Part shown: one piece after another, positions 31,230 to 39,997 of the stretch
How the letters are laid out: the number at the start of each line of letters is the position of its first letter
Numbering within the stretch: the first letter of the stretch is position 1
Assembly (NCBI GenBank): GCA_036278875.1
Contig: DASUKF010000011.1
Coordinates: 1-47,192, forward strand
Source: JANWLD01 sp036278875
GTDB lineage: Bacteria; Patescibacteriota; Saccharimonadia; Saccharimonadales; 2-12-FULL-41-12
Length of the DNA stretch: 47,192 bases
Direction of reading: 5' to 3'
The notes under the pieces: generated by a model
Database searches by the model: none
Told to the model about the DNA's origin: nothing
The model's input: only the letters and a program-made list of their open reading frames with translations
Made by a program: the position numbers and the translations under genes

Positions 31230-32318
31230 TTATTTGCGGCCGTATTTATTGATGAATTTTTCGACGAGATCGCGTGCTTCGCGGTCTTCTATCTGCTTCG
31301 GAGGATGCTTTTGGAAATAAGCGGCCGGTTCAATTATCGGACCGGAGAGGCCGTTGTCCAGCGCCAGCTTCAGACAGCGGATGGAATCTATGGCGACACC
31401 GGCGGAATTTGGAGAGTCTTCTACGGAAAGACGCAGATCCAGATACATCGGCACATCTCCGAAATGTTTGCTTTCAATACGCAGAAAACATATCTTATTA
31501 TCTTTCTGCCAGGGAACATAATCCGAAGGTCCTACATGGATATCATCATCGTCTATGGTTTGGCCGCGGGCTTCTATCATCGAGCTTACCGCACGGGTCT
31601 TGGATATCTTCTTGCTGGATAGGCGTTCGCGCTCCAGCATATTCAAGAAATCCGTATTGCCGCCGGTATTCAGCTGGTAAGTGCGTTCAATCTTCATGCC
31701 GCGGTCCAAAAACAGATTAACAAGCGTACGGTGAGTTATAGTAGCACCGACCTGGGCCTTTATATCGTCGCCTATTACCGGCAGGCCGGCATCTTTGAAC
31801 TTCTTAGCCCATTTCTTATCCGAAGCTATGAAAACAGGTATGCAATTGACGAAGCCGCAGCCGGCATCTATAGCCGCCTGGGCATAGAACTCGGTTGCTT
31901 TCTGCGAACCGACCGGCAGGTAATTTATAACTGCCTGGGCGCCGCTTTTCTTGAGTTCGTTTACTACATCTACAGGCTTGCCTTTGGCTTCCGGTACTAC
32001 CGCGGCGGTGTATTTGTTGACTCCGTCCAGCTTTGGACCGAGTTGGACCTTTACGCCAGTTTTTGGAACTTTAGCGAAGACTGCCGTGTTGTTCGGTTCG
32101 GCGTATATAGCTTCCGCAACATCTTTGCCGACTTTATTCGCATTAACATCAAAGGCGGCTACGACTTCTATATCATTTATGTGGTAGCCCCCGAAATTGA
32201 CATGCATTACACCGGGGATGAACTCGTCATCCTTGGTGTTCCTGTAGTAATGGACGCCCTGTATGAGCGATGAGGCACAATTGCCTACACCGACTATCGC
32301 AACTTTTATCTTACCCAT
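31230..32318 (-). CDS. ino1: Myo-inositol-1-phosphate synthase
   Basis: Converts glucose-6-phosphate to inositol-3-phosphate using NAD. 362 residues, close to the mycobacterial Ino1 length (about 367) and much shorter than the eukaryotic type. The NAD-binding start MGKIKVAIVGVGNCASSLIQG, the AINYLPVGSQKATEFYA segment and the NTGGNTDFLNML block are family marks. Inositol would feed phosphatidylinositol or mycothiol-like thiols; none of those genes are here. Transfer from an actinobacterial host is conceivable. A weak TTGTTT-N17-TAGTAT promoter lies upstream. A 16-nt near-duplicate of the 3' end follows the stop (31214-31245). Confidence 0.85.
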   Translation of the reverse strand: MGKIKVAIVGVGNCASSLIQGVHYYRNTKDDEFIPGVMHVNFGGYHINDIEVVAAFDVNANKVGKDVAEAIYAEPNNTAVFAKVPKTGVKVQLGPKLDGVNKYTAAVVPEAKGKPVDVVNELKKSGAQAVINYLPVGSQKATEFYAQAAIDAGCGFVNCIPVFIASDKKWAKKFKDAGLPVIGDDIKAQVGATITHRTLVNLFLDRGMKIERTYQLNTGGNTDFLNMLERERLSSKKISKTRAVSSMIEARGQTIDDDDIHVGPSDYVPWQKDNKICFLRIESKHFGDVPMYLDLRLSVEDSPNSAGVAIDSIRCLKLALDNGLSGPIIEPAAYFQKHPPKQIEDREARDLVEKFINKYGRK

Positions 32319-32370
32319 AATTAGATAGCTTAATACTACCTAAACTGCGAGTTAAAAACAAATCTTAATC

Positions 32371-33393
32371 TTATATACCAAACTTCTGCTCCGCATCCAA
32401 AACCATTGCGGCAGAAGTAGGACCGGGCCCGGCCCCCGGGCCGGATGCCACGACATAGGTCCCGTCGGATTCATTAGGACCGTTAGCAATAACGGCTCCG
32501 TTGCCCGGACCGGCTATCTTAAGCGGCTGGAAGAGGGGATTGTCGGTTATCCTTCGGAACCCTCCCATAATCACCCAGTCATCATCGACCGGCTGCCTGA
32601 AACCGACTATAGTGTCTTCCTCGGGCAACTCATCACCTTCTCTTACTATAGAAAGAATGTAGCGCCGGCTGCCGGCTTCGGCTATCAACCGGTTAAATCC
32701 GTCCTGGTCCAGTTCCGGCTGTTTGAGATCGGTGTGTGACAGTACCTGGTCCGGTGCAAAAATGGGTCGGAAAACCGTATTCCAAAGTATAGAAGCCTTC
32801 TTGGGAATATCACCTACCAGTTCGCCATTCATAACCTCCAGATGGTTTGAAGCTCCCGGTTCGGCATATCCCAGGCTTACGGCTTCGTCTATGACCTGCC
32901 CGGCAGTCCGGCCGTTCGCTATACCGTCTGCTACGAAATTAACGGTACCGTTAACTACGCCGTGAACCTGTCTTGTTCTGGTGCTGAGCTGTCGGGTTAG
33001 GGCAGGTGTCATCTGGGTGCCGCCGCCGACGGTGGCACTTATACCGATACGGTCCATGATAGGATCAAGCTCGGCATAGTGATTAGCCAGCGCACCTTTT
33101 TCTGCCGTTACTACCGGTATGCCGCGCTCTACCAGGCCTTTTATGATATCCCTAGCGGTATTTCCATCATCAAAAGAGGGAATTGCCAGGAACGCCACAT
33201 CAACACCGTCCGTAATTTCCGGATCCGTCCAAAATTCTTCACTGGAACGCGTAGGCTCACCATCTTGAGCCCCATAAACATGAGAGCTCCTGACTATATG
33301 GGGCGATTGCTCCAGCCCCAGCTCGACTGCACGTTCGGGAACCGCCTGTCCCACATTGCCGTATCCAACTGATAAAAATTGTCCGCCTGCCAT
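32371..33393 (-). CDS. hom: Homoserine dehydrogenase-like protein
   Basis: 340 residues: NAD(P)-binding N-terminus, catalytic part with Lys 99 in VVTAEKGALA (the hom V(T/S)(A/G)NK motif) and ATVGGGTQMTPAL (the EAxVGGGxP region), then VHGVVNGTVNFVADGI and SLGYAEPGASNHLEVMN, matching the PROSITE region. No C-terminal ACT domain, so no threonine feedback of that kind. It reduces aspartate semialdehyde to homoserine. The E of EAxVGGG is replaced by A/T, and thrB/thrC are not in the window, so another member of the superfamily is possible. The start has AAGAGG upstream. Confidence 0.75.
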   Translation of the reverse strand: MAGGQFLSVGYGNVGQAVPERAVELGLEQSPHIVRSSHVYGAQDGEPTRSSEEFWTDPEITDGVDVAFLAIPSFDDGNTARDIIKGLVERGIPVVTAEKGALANHYAELDPIMDRIGISATVGGGTQMTPALTRQLSTRTRQVHGVVNGTVNFVADGIANGRTAGQVIDEAVSLGYAEPGASNHLEVMNGELVGDIPKKASILWNTVFRPIFAPDQVLSHTDLKQPELDQDGFNRLIAEAGSRRYILSIVREGDELPEEDTIVGFRQPVDDDWVIMGGFRRITDNPLFQPLKIAGPGNGAVIANGPNESDGTYVVASGPGAGPGPTSAAMVLDAEQKFGI

Positions 33394-33407
33394 AGAAAGA
33401 CCTCTTC

Positions 33408-33431
33408 TTTTAAGATTCTTAAAATAATATA
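33408..33431 (-). promoter_or_regulatory. Operator-like palindrome at the hom promoter
   Basis: TTTTAAGA-T-TCTTAAAA (33408-33424) is a perfect 17-nt palindrome, immediately downstream of TATATT (33426-33431 on the minus strand). It would cover the transcription start, as a repressor site does. Confidence 0.45.
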
Positions 33432-33453
33432 GCCCGTCTGTTTAAAATGCAAC

Positions 33454-34572
33454 CTAAAGCGAAATGACCGTCATAAGAGCCCGTCTGACAGGTTCGGCGG
33501 CGCCCCAAAGGAGCTGATCACCCACGACGAACACGTTGACGTACTCGGGGCCGTTATTCAGCTTTCTGAGACGTCCTACGGCAACCTCCAGCGAGCCGCT
33601 CACGGCAACAGGGGTCAAATTTTTAAGAGTTTCTTCTTTGGTATTGGGTACGAACCTGGCCCACTGATGGGAGGATTTGATTATTTCTTCCAGTTCTTCC
33701 AGCGGCTTGTCTTCTTTCAGCTTCAGTGTGACCGACTGCGCGTGCGAGCGCAATGAACCTACACGGACGCAGGTGCCGTCGACTATTATTTCATCAGGCT
33801 TCAGGCCTAGAATAGCGTTAGTCTCCACCTGGGCTTTGTATTCTTCGCGCGATTGGCCGTTATCCATCTCGGAATCTATCCAGGGCAGTATGTTCCCGGC
33901 GATAGGATAGCCGAATTCGGAAGTAGGCAGCTCGGCTGAACGCAGACGGTCTGCGGCTTTGCGGTCGATATCAAGTATGCTATTTGCCGGATTTTCCAAA
34001 TCTTCATGCGTAGCTTCGCCCAGGGAATAGAACTGTTTTAAAAGCTCAATGACGTTTTTGGAGCCGGCGCCGGATACAGCCTGATAGGTCGAAGGGTTGG
34101 CGGATTCGACCAGGCCGGTCTTGAACAGGCCGCCTATGCCCATGAGCATGGTGCTGACGGTGCAGTTGGCGCCTATAAGATCTTTCCTGCCGCCGTCGAT
34201 AGCTCTTTGCATAACGTCAAGATTAATCGGGTCGAGAACCAGCACGGATGCAGGCTCGTTTCTGAGCAGGCTGGCAGAATCTATCCAGAATCCGTCCCAG
34301 CCCTTATCGCGTAATGCCCCGTGGACCTTAAGGGTAAAGTCGCTGCCCTGACAACTGACAATTACGTCAAAGCCGGACAAAGTATCGATATCATACGCAT
34401 CGCCCAAAGGCTCCCGGGAACCGTTTATTTCCGGCCCCGGCTGGCCTGCTTGGGAAGTAGAAAGAAAACGGGCTTCAACGCGCGAAAAGTCATCTTCTTC
34501 AAGCATGCGCTTAAGCAGCACGGAACCTACCATACCGCGCCAACCTACAATGCCGACTTGCTTTTTACTCAT
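33454..34572 (-). CDS. asd: Aspartate-semialdehyde dehydrogenase
   Basis: Reduces aspartyl-4-phosphate to aspartate semialdehyde, the branch point to lysine and homoserine. 372 residues, the E. coli-type branch: GIVGWRGMVGSVLLKRM nucleotide-binding motif, active Cys 137 in GANCTVSTMLMG, and a His near 277 in SLRSHAQSVTLKL. The VSGAGSKNVIELLKQ segment is typical. A promoter TATACA-N17-TATTAT ends six nt before ATG 34572. It is divergent from lysC, which encodes the preceding step. Confidence 0.87.
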   Translation of the reverse strand: MSKKQVGIVGWRGMVGSVLLKRMLEEDDFSRVEARFLSTSQAGQPGPEINGSREPLGDAYDIDTLSGFDVIVSCQGSDFTLKVHGALRDKGWDGFWIDSASLLRNEPASVLVLDPINLDVMQRAIDGGRKDLIGANCTVSTMLMGIGGLFKTGLVESANPSTYQAVSGAGSKNVIELLKQFYSLGEATHEDLENPANSILDIDRKAADRLRSAELPTSEFGYPIAGNILPWIDSEMDNGQSREEYKAQVETNAILGLKPDEIIVDGTCVRVGSLRSHAQSVTLKLKEDKPLEELEEIIKSSHQWARFVPNTKEETLKNLTPVAVSGSLEVAVGRLRKLNNGPEYVNVFVVGDQLLWGAAEPVRRALMTVISL

Positions 34573-34578
34573 CCAAAT

Positions 34579-34618
34579 ATAATAACAGTCATTTCATGCC
34601 GTGTATATCTGTTACAAT
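34579..34618. promoter_or_regulatory. Divergent asd / lysC promoters
   Basis: Minus strand: TATACA (34602-34607), 17-nt spacer, TATTAT (34579-34584), 6 nt to the asd ATG. Plus strand: extended -10 TGT-TACAAT (34610-34618) about 32 nt before lysC. The two share the interval, so the first two enzymes of the aspartate pathway are likely co-regulated. Confidence 0.5.
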
Positions 34619-34650
34619 GAATAGTTGAAATCTAATTGTCAGGCTAAATA

Positions 34651-36126
34651 TTGAGCAACAAACGTACAGTAGCTAAATTCGGGGGTTCATCCCTAAAAGA
34701 CGCCGCTGCCATCAGGCAGTCGGCCAAAGTCGCTATTGACCGGAATGTTTCGCTGGTTATCGTATCCGCTACCGGCGGCACTACCAATCAGCTGATAGAA
34801 CTGGCCGATATGCTTATAAAAACCCCGGCCGTAGAGGCTGTACGGATAGTGGAAGAGATGAAGGTTAGACACCTTAAGATAGCTGACGAGCTGGATTTGC
34901 AACCAGCCCGCAAGGAAGAATTGGAAGCGTTATTCGTCAGATTGAACGAACTTACACTTAGTCTGGTAGGCAAGGATTATTCAGCCGTTCTAAAAGAGAT
35001 ATATCCGAGCACACGCCACATCTACAGGCAGAGAATAAAAGACATACAGAATGTTCTGGACTTCGACCTATCCGATAATCCGGCGCTAAAACGGCAATCT
35101 AAGCAAATTTATGACCACATACTGTCCAATGGTGAACAGATGTCATCGATATTATTGGCCGGAGCGATGGAAAAAGCGGGTAGACAAACAGAAATAATAG
35201 ATGCCAGAAAAATCATCAGCACCGATGAAAACCATAAATATGCCAACCCCGACGAACAGAAGATAAAAAAACAGGCAGAGAAGATACTTATACCCAGATT
35301 CGCAGAAGGCAAACTGTTGATTTCACAGGGCTTCGTAGGCCGCGCGCCGGACGGCAGCACGACCACATTGGGCAGGGGAGGCAGTGATTACAGCGCCGCC
35401 CTGTTCGCAGAAGCTGTGAATGCGAAGGAACTGCAAATATGGAGCGATGTAGCCGTAGCCAGCGCAGATCCGCGCATAGTTAAGGATGTTAAACACGTAG
35501 CCAGCCTGACTTTTCAGGAGGCGGCCGAGCTTGCCACATCGGGAGCCAAGATACTCTATTCTAAGACCATAACGCCGATGCGCCGGGCAAATATACCGGT
35601 GTATGTAGGCAACACTTTCAAACCTAAAGAACCGGGCACCCGGATAGAAAAAACCAACAGCAGGAAACCTCTGGTTACAGCCGTAGTAGTCAAACCCGGG
35701 CAGAGCGTGGTTACGCTCACTACCGAGCTTATGGCCCAGCAGTTCGGTTATATGGCAAGAGTATTTAATGTTTTCGCACAGAACAAGGTCAGTGTAGACC
35801 AGGTAAGCACCAGCGAAATTTCAATCGCCTTCACGCTTGACAACGGCCTGTCAGGCCAGGATAAACTGCTTGCCGACCTTGAGCGGCTCGGCGAAGTCAG
35901 CGTAGAGGACGGTTTCAGTATAGTTTCGCTAATCGGCAACGATATCAACAACACGCCGGGCCTGGTCAGCAAGATATTTTCCTGTCTGGAAACGAAAGAT
36001 AGTAAAATTGCTATCAGAATGATAAGCCAGGGTGCCAGCAAGCATAATTTTTGTTTTTTGGTAGCCGATAAGCACGGCAGGGAATCCGTAATAAGATTAC
36101 ATAAACAGTTCATAGAGGAAGCATGA
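34651..36126 (+). CDS. lysC: Aspartate kinase
   Basis: Phosphorylates aspartate with ATP. 491 residues: KFGGSSLKDAAAIRQ amino-acid kinase motif, GRGGSDYSAALFAEA, then two C-terminal ACT domains (QSVVTLTTELMAQQFGYMARVFNVF and DSKIAIRMISQGASKHNFCFLV), the usual site of lysine or threonine feedback. The start is TTG 34651. Not fused to homoserine dehydrogenase, which is separate at 32371. Its stop overlaps the dapB start (ATGATG at 36123), so the three genes form an operon. Confidence 0.87.
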   Translation: MSNKRTVAKFGGSSLKDAAAIRQSAKVAIDRNVSLVIVSATGGTTNQLIELADMLIKTPAVEAVRIVEEMKVRHLKIADELDLQPARKEELEALFVRLNELTLSLVGKDYSAVLKEIYPSTRHIYRQRIKDIQNVLDFDLSDNPALKRQSKQIYDHILSNGEQMSSILLAGAMEKAGRQTEIIDARKIISTDENHKYANPDEQKIKKQAEKILIPRFAEGKLLISQGFVGRAPDGSTTTLGRGGSDYSAALFAEAVNAKELQIWSDVAVASADPRIVKDVKHVASLTFQEAAELATSGAKILYSKTITPMRRANIPVYVGNTFKPKEPGTRIEKTNSRKPLVTAVVVKPGQSVVTLTTELMAQQFGYMARVFNVFAQNKVSVDQVSTSEISIAFTLDNGLSGQDKLLADLERLGEVSVEDGFSIVSLIGNDINNTPGLVSKIFSCLETKDSKIAIRMISQGASKHNFCFLVADKHGRESVIRLHKQFIEEA

Positions 36127-36794
36127 TGAAAGTAGCATTGCTTGGCACAGGCAGGACCGGCGGCAGAGTGATAGACATATTAGGTGAAGAGAACGTCACC
36201 GGTTTCAATGAGAATAATCCGCCGACCCTCGAGAAATTGCGTGCCTGCGACGTTGCCATATCCTTCCTGCCCGGACCGGGCCTGATGGAACATCTGGATA
36301 TGCTGATTGAAAGCAAGCTGCCGGTAGCTACGGGGAGTACGGGTTTCGTCTGGCCGGATAATGTCGACAGGCGGCTGAAAGAAAATGGCGTAGCCTGGGT
36401 TACGGCTTCAAACTTCAGCCTGGGCATGAATTTGGTCTACGGCATGATAAAAGTCTTGTCAAAAACGCCCAAGCTTTTTGATGAATATGAATTCAAACTG
36501 CACGAGATACACCATATACACAAGAAAGACCAGCCCAGCGGTACGGCGCTTTCCTGGGAGAAATGGCTGGGCCGGAAAGTTGATATAACCAGCGAGCGCA
36601 TCGGCGATAACCCCGGCGAGCACAAGCTTACATTAGTCACGCCCTATGAGGACATAACTCTGGAGCACAAATCAAAAGACCGGCGGATATTCGCCCAAGG
36701 CGCTATCTGGACCGCCAGAAAGCTAGCAGCAGGCGGTATCGAACCGGGCCTTCACAATCTGCAGGACATAATGGAAAAGGAGCTGGGGATATGA
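36123..36794 (+). CDS. dapB: 4-hydroxy-tetrahydrodipicolinate reductase
   Basis: Reduces HTPA with NAD(P)H in the DAP/lysine path. 223 residues, shorter than the usual 240-270. VALLGTGRTGGRVIDIL is the nucleotide motif, TGSTGFVWPDNV the conserved Thr-Gly block, and LHEIHHIHKKDQPSGTAL carries the catalytic His and Lys of the EIHHxxKxDxPSGT motif. Start ATG 36123 or 36126, both overlapping the lysC stop. The end overlaps the dapA start by four nt. Confidence 0.87.
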   Translation: MMKVALLGTGRTGGRVIDILGEENVTGFNENNPPTLEKLRACDVAISFLPGPGLMEHLDMLIESKLPVATGSTGFVWPDNVDRRLKENGVAWVTASNFSLGMNLVYGMIKVLSKTPKLFDEYEFKLHEIHHIHKKDQPSGTALSWEKWLGRKVDITSERIGDNPGEHKLTLVTPYEDITLEHKSKDRRIFAQGAIWTARKLAAGGIEPGLHNLQDIMEKELGI

Positions 36795-37681
36795 AAGATA
36801 TAGATTCTTACAAAGTATGGACGGCCGTTATAACGCCGATGAACGATGACGGGTCCGTAGACTATGAAAGTTTTGAAAAAATACTCAGACAGCAGGATGA
36901 AGTACAAAACGCCGTAGCGGTACTGGCCAGTACCGGAGAAGGGCTGAATCTGGATGATGACGAAAAGAAACGTATGCTTGAGTTTGCTATAGGCCTAAAC
37001 TTATCGGTACCTATCATGACGGCTGTCGGGGCCAACAACTTGAACACTCAACTGGAATGGGTAAGGTATCTGAATACCCTGGATTTGGACTGCTATCTGG
37101 TGGTCGTGCCGGTTTATGCCAAGCCGGGCGTACACGGCCAGTACGGCTGGTTCAAAGCGCTCTTGGACGCGGCGGATAAGCCCTGCATGCTGTATAACAT
37201 CCCCGGCAGAACAGCCAAAAAGCTGGAGTTCCAAACCGTAAAGATGCTAAAAGGTCACAAGAATCTCTGGGCTATGAAAGAAGCCAGCGGTTCGGAAGAA
37301 GAATTCGCCGAATACATAAAAACCGTTCCCGATGTCCTGATGCTGAGCGGTGACGATCTGATGCTTCCGCCGTTTTCCAGGCTTGGCGCCAAGGGCGTAG
37401 TATCTGTCGCGGCCAATGTCTGGCCGCAGGCGACCAAACTTTACGCCGAACAATGCGCAAGCGGCAGTTTCAAGGATGATGAACTATGGGAGTCAGCCAT
37501 CAAAGCCCTGTTCTGCGCCAGCAATCCGGTGCCTGTAAAAGCCCTGATGCATGATAAAGGCATGATTAAATCAGGTCAGGTCAGATTGCCTCTGAGTACA
37601 GACGACATGCCGGATATCGACATAGTCAGGCAAGCCGACAAGCTTATCAAAGAGTGGTTTATCAAACAAACCGCTAACTAG
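36791..37681 (+). CDS. dapA: 4-hydroxy-tetrahydrodipicolinate synthase
   Basis: Condenses pyruvate with aspartate semialdehyde. 296 residues, a TIM barrel. The Schiff-base Lys is K163 in WAMKEASG, Tyr 135 is in YNIPGR, and the STGE segment (47-50) is the pyruvate-loop Thr region. Note the ASTGEG form in place of the more common GTTGE. Translation is coupled to dapB through ATGA. Its stop TAG overlaps the convergent otsAB stop in the palindrome CTAG (37678-37681). Confidence 0.87.
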   Translation: MKDIDSYKVWTAVITPMNDDGSVDYESFEKILRQQDEVQNAVAVLASTGEGLNLDDDEKKRMLEFAIGLNLSVPIMTAVGANNLNTQLEWVRYLNTLDLDCYLVVVPVYAKPGVHGQYGWFKALLDAADKPCMLYNIPGRTAKKLEFQTVKMLKGHKNLWAMKEASGSEEEFAEYIKTVPDVLMLSGDDLMLPPFSRLGAKGVVSVAANVWPQATKLYAEQCASGSFKDDELWESAIKALFCASNPVPVKALMHDKGMIKSGQVRLPLSTDDMPDIDIVRQADKLIKEWFIKQTAN

Positions 37682-39894
37682 CGTATACGGGTAAGTTTCT
37701 CCAGCAGAGCCAACACATTCTTAGGCTCCAGCACCTGGAATCTGGCGCCGCTTTCGCCAAGACCTACCTTTATGGAAAAAGCGTTGTCGGGCATCACCTC
37801 GAACATATCCTCGTCCGTACTGTCGTCTCCTATACAAAGTACGAAGTCCGGCTCCACCATGGCCAGAAATTCCTCAGCTATCATGCCTTTGTTGATGAAT
37901 TTCGGTTTTACTTCCAGTATTTTCGCGCCCCTGTGCACTGCAAAATCGCTGCCTGAAAGCATGTTCTTCAGTTCGTATTCTATGCTGGAATTCCGTGCCT
38001 GGGCCAGCTCTGGCGGTACGTTGCGATAATGCCAAACGATTGAAAAGTCCTTTTCCTCTATGCTGGATCCGGGCGTACGCTCGACATACTGCTTTAAAAG
38101 CTCGATTATATTCTTGCGATGCACGTTCAACGATATATCGCGCCTTGACCACTCGTTGTCGTCTTTTATCCATGCGCCATGTTCGGCGGACAAAATCATA
38201 GGTATGCCTTTGAACCAGGAGTCCAATACATCTTTAGGCCGGCCGCTTATTACGCAAAGCACCGTATTTCTCATTCCGGCTATATGTCTTAAAAGACTGA
38301 GGGTTTCTTCGGACGGCTTCGAACGGACGGGGTCATGTGTCGGCACCAGATCGGTTATGGTCCCATCGTAGTCCAGGAGTATAAGACGCTGCCTGGACCT
38401 TCTTAGGGCGCTTAGAATCTTGCGCTCCCGCTCTTTATTTATAAGCTTGTCGCTCTGGGCATCCTGCAGCTGTTTGGTTTTTTTTAGCTGTTCGATGAAA
38501 TCCTGGGCCCAGCGGCCTACGGTATACTGGCTCAGGCGTTTCTGCATGGTTTTTATTTTCTGCATCTGCTCGTCCTTCGGCATTTCAAGAGCCTCGGTTA
38601 TAGCATCGGAAATAGAGTTCACGTCATTAGGATTGACACTAATAGCTTCCGGCATCTCGTCGATGGCACCGGCCATTTCACTGAGTATTAGAACCCCCGG
38701 TCCGTTCTGTTTGGTCGCCACGTACTCCTTGGCCACCAGGTTCATACCGTCGCGCAAAGGTGTCAGAAGCGCCACATCGGCCTCGGTAAGAAGCGCAGAT
38801 ACCTGCGGGAAGGGCAGGTTGCGGAACTGATAGGATATAGGCGTCCAGTCCACAGTGGAGTATTTGCCGTTTATGCGACTGACCCTCTGTTCAATCTCCT
38901 GCTTAAGGTTCTGATAAGTATCCACCTCCACGCGCGATGGAACCGCTACCATGACCAGCACTACTTTCTGCCTGTATTGCGGATTATTGTCCAGAAAATA
39001 CTCGAAAGATCTGAGCCGCCCCAGGATACCTTTGGTATAGTCCAGCCTGTCCATGGACAGGATTATCTTTTTATCTTTGTAGTGTTTCTTTATCGCTTTT
39101 ATCTCTTCTGCCGTTTCCTTGTCTTTTCGGGCGTTTGCGAATTTCTCGTAATCTATACCTATAGGGAAGGCGTCTACCTTGATAGCCCTGTCCCCAATGG
39201 TTACGATACCGTTGGAATTCTCCACGCCCATGGTCCTGAGCAGACTGCTCAAAAAATGCCTGGCATAATCATATATATGGAAACCTATAAGGTCGGCGCC
39301 CAGCAGACCTTTGATTATTTCCGTGCGGTTAGGAAGCAACCTGAATATTTCATAAGAAGGGAAAGGTATGTGCAAGAAGAAGCCGATAGTACCATTCTGC
39401 AACCTGTCCCTCAGTTTTCCCGGCAGAAGCATCAGATGATAATCATGAACCCATATGATGCTATCCTGTCCTGCGAAACGAAGTACGGTATCAGCAAATA
39501 TATCGTTTACCTCCTGATAAGTTTCCCAGTATACATTTTCATTCTTCACATAGGTCTGGAAATAATGAAAAAGCGGCCAGATTGTGTCATTGGAATAACC
39601 GTCATAATATTCCCGCACCTGGCGCTTTGTAAGAAACACAGGGTAACAGCCCTGCTGCCTTAGCTTCCTGGTTATTTCTCTGCGGTCAGCCGGCGTGGTA
39701 TCTTCTTCGCAGATACCCGGCCAGCCAACCCAAAGACTATCCGAATCATTCTTGTAGAGCTTGGACAGGGCGGTTGCAAGTCCGCCAGAACTCGGCGTAT
39801 ACACTAATCTGCCGCCCGATTTGCTTACACTTATAGGCAATCTATTGGAAACGACAATGAATTTCTTCTTAGCCATAATGGTGCCGGCAAACAT
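37678..39894 (-). CDS. otsAB: Trehalose-6-phosphate synthase/phosphatase fusion
   Basis: 738 residues with two enzymes. Residues 7-470: OtsA (GT20), with FIVVSNRLPISVSKSGG, WVHDYHLMLLP and the GMNLVAKEY region binding UDP-glucose and glucose-6-phosphate. Residues about 500-735: OtsB (HAD phosphatase), DYDGT at 508-512 and CIGDDSTDEDMFE near 689. Together they make trehalose, an osmo- and desiccation protectant. An ATG 18 nt further in (MAKKKF) fits the family start better; the upstream ATG 39894 has GGGAG 11 nt before it, so the start is uncertain. Upstream, TATAAT near 39954 gives a leader with a possible 6-codon upstream ORF. Confidence 0.87.
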   Translation of the reverse strand: MFAGTIMAKKKFIVVSNRLPISVSKSGGRLVYTPSSGGLATALSKLYKNDSDSLWVGWPGICEEDTTPADRREITRKLRQQGCYPVFLTKRQVREYYDGYSNDTIWPLFHYFQTYVKNENVYWETYQEVNDIFADTVLRFAGQDSIIWVHDYHLMLLPGKLRDRLQNGTIGFFLHIPFPSYEIFRLLPNRTEIIKGLLGADLIGFHIYDYARHFLSSLLRTMGVENSNGIVTIGDRAIKVDAFPIGIDYEKFANARKDKETAEEIKAIKKHYKDKKIILSMDRLDYTKGILGRLRSFEYFLDNNPQYRQKVVLVMVAVPSRVEVDTYQNLKQEIEQRVSRINGKYSTVDWTPISYQFRNLPFPQVSALLTEADVALLTPLRDGMNLVAKEYVATKQNGPGVLILSEMAGAIDEMPEAISVNPNDVNSISDAITEALEMPKDEQMQKIKTMQKRLSQYTVGRWAQDFIEQLKKTKQLQDAQSDKLINKERERKILSALRRSRQRLILLDYDGTITDLVPTHDPVRSKPSEETLSLLRHIAGMRNTVLCVISGRPKDVLDSWFKGIPMILSAEHGAWIKDDNEWSRRDISLNVHRKNIIELLKQYVERTPGSSIEEKDFSIVWHYRNVPPELAQARNSSIEYELKNMLSGSDFAVHRGAKILEVKPKFINKGMIAEEFLAMVEPDFVLCIGDDSTDEDMFEVMPDNAFSIKVGLGESGARFQVLEPKNVLALLEKLTRIR

Positions 39895-39997
39895 ACCGGC
39901 AAAAACTCCCGCTCATTTAACCATGTGTCACGGCCATGGCTTACAGCTGTTATATTATATCCGATACACCTTAATAGGTTAAATGCTTGAGTATGTC

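Noticed and set aside
31731..32273. 180-codon plus-strand open frame
   Set aside because: It lies wholly antisense to ino1, whose product is clearly conserved, and its composition (many Tyr, Phe, Arg) is that of a shadow frame.
38977..39663. 228-codon plus-strand open frame
   Set aside because: Antisense to the otsA part of the fusion, without ribosome binding site, promoter or recognisable motif.
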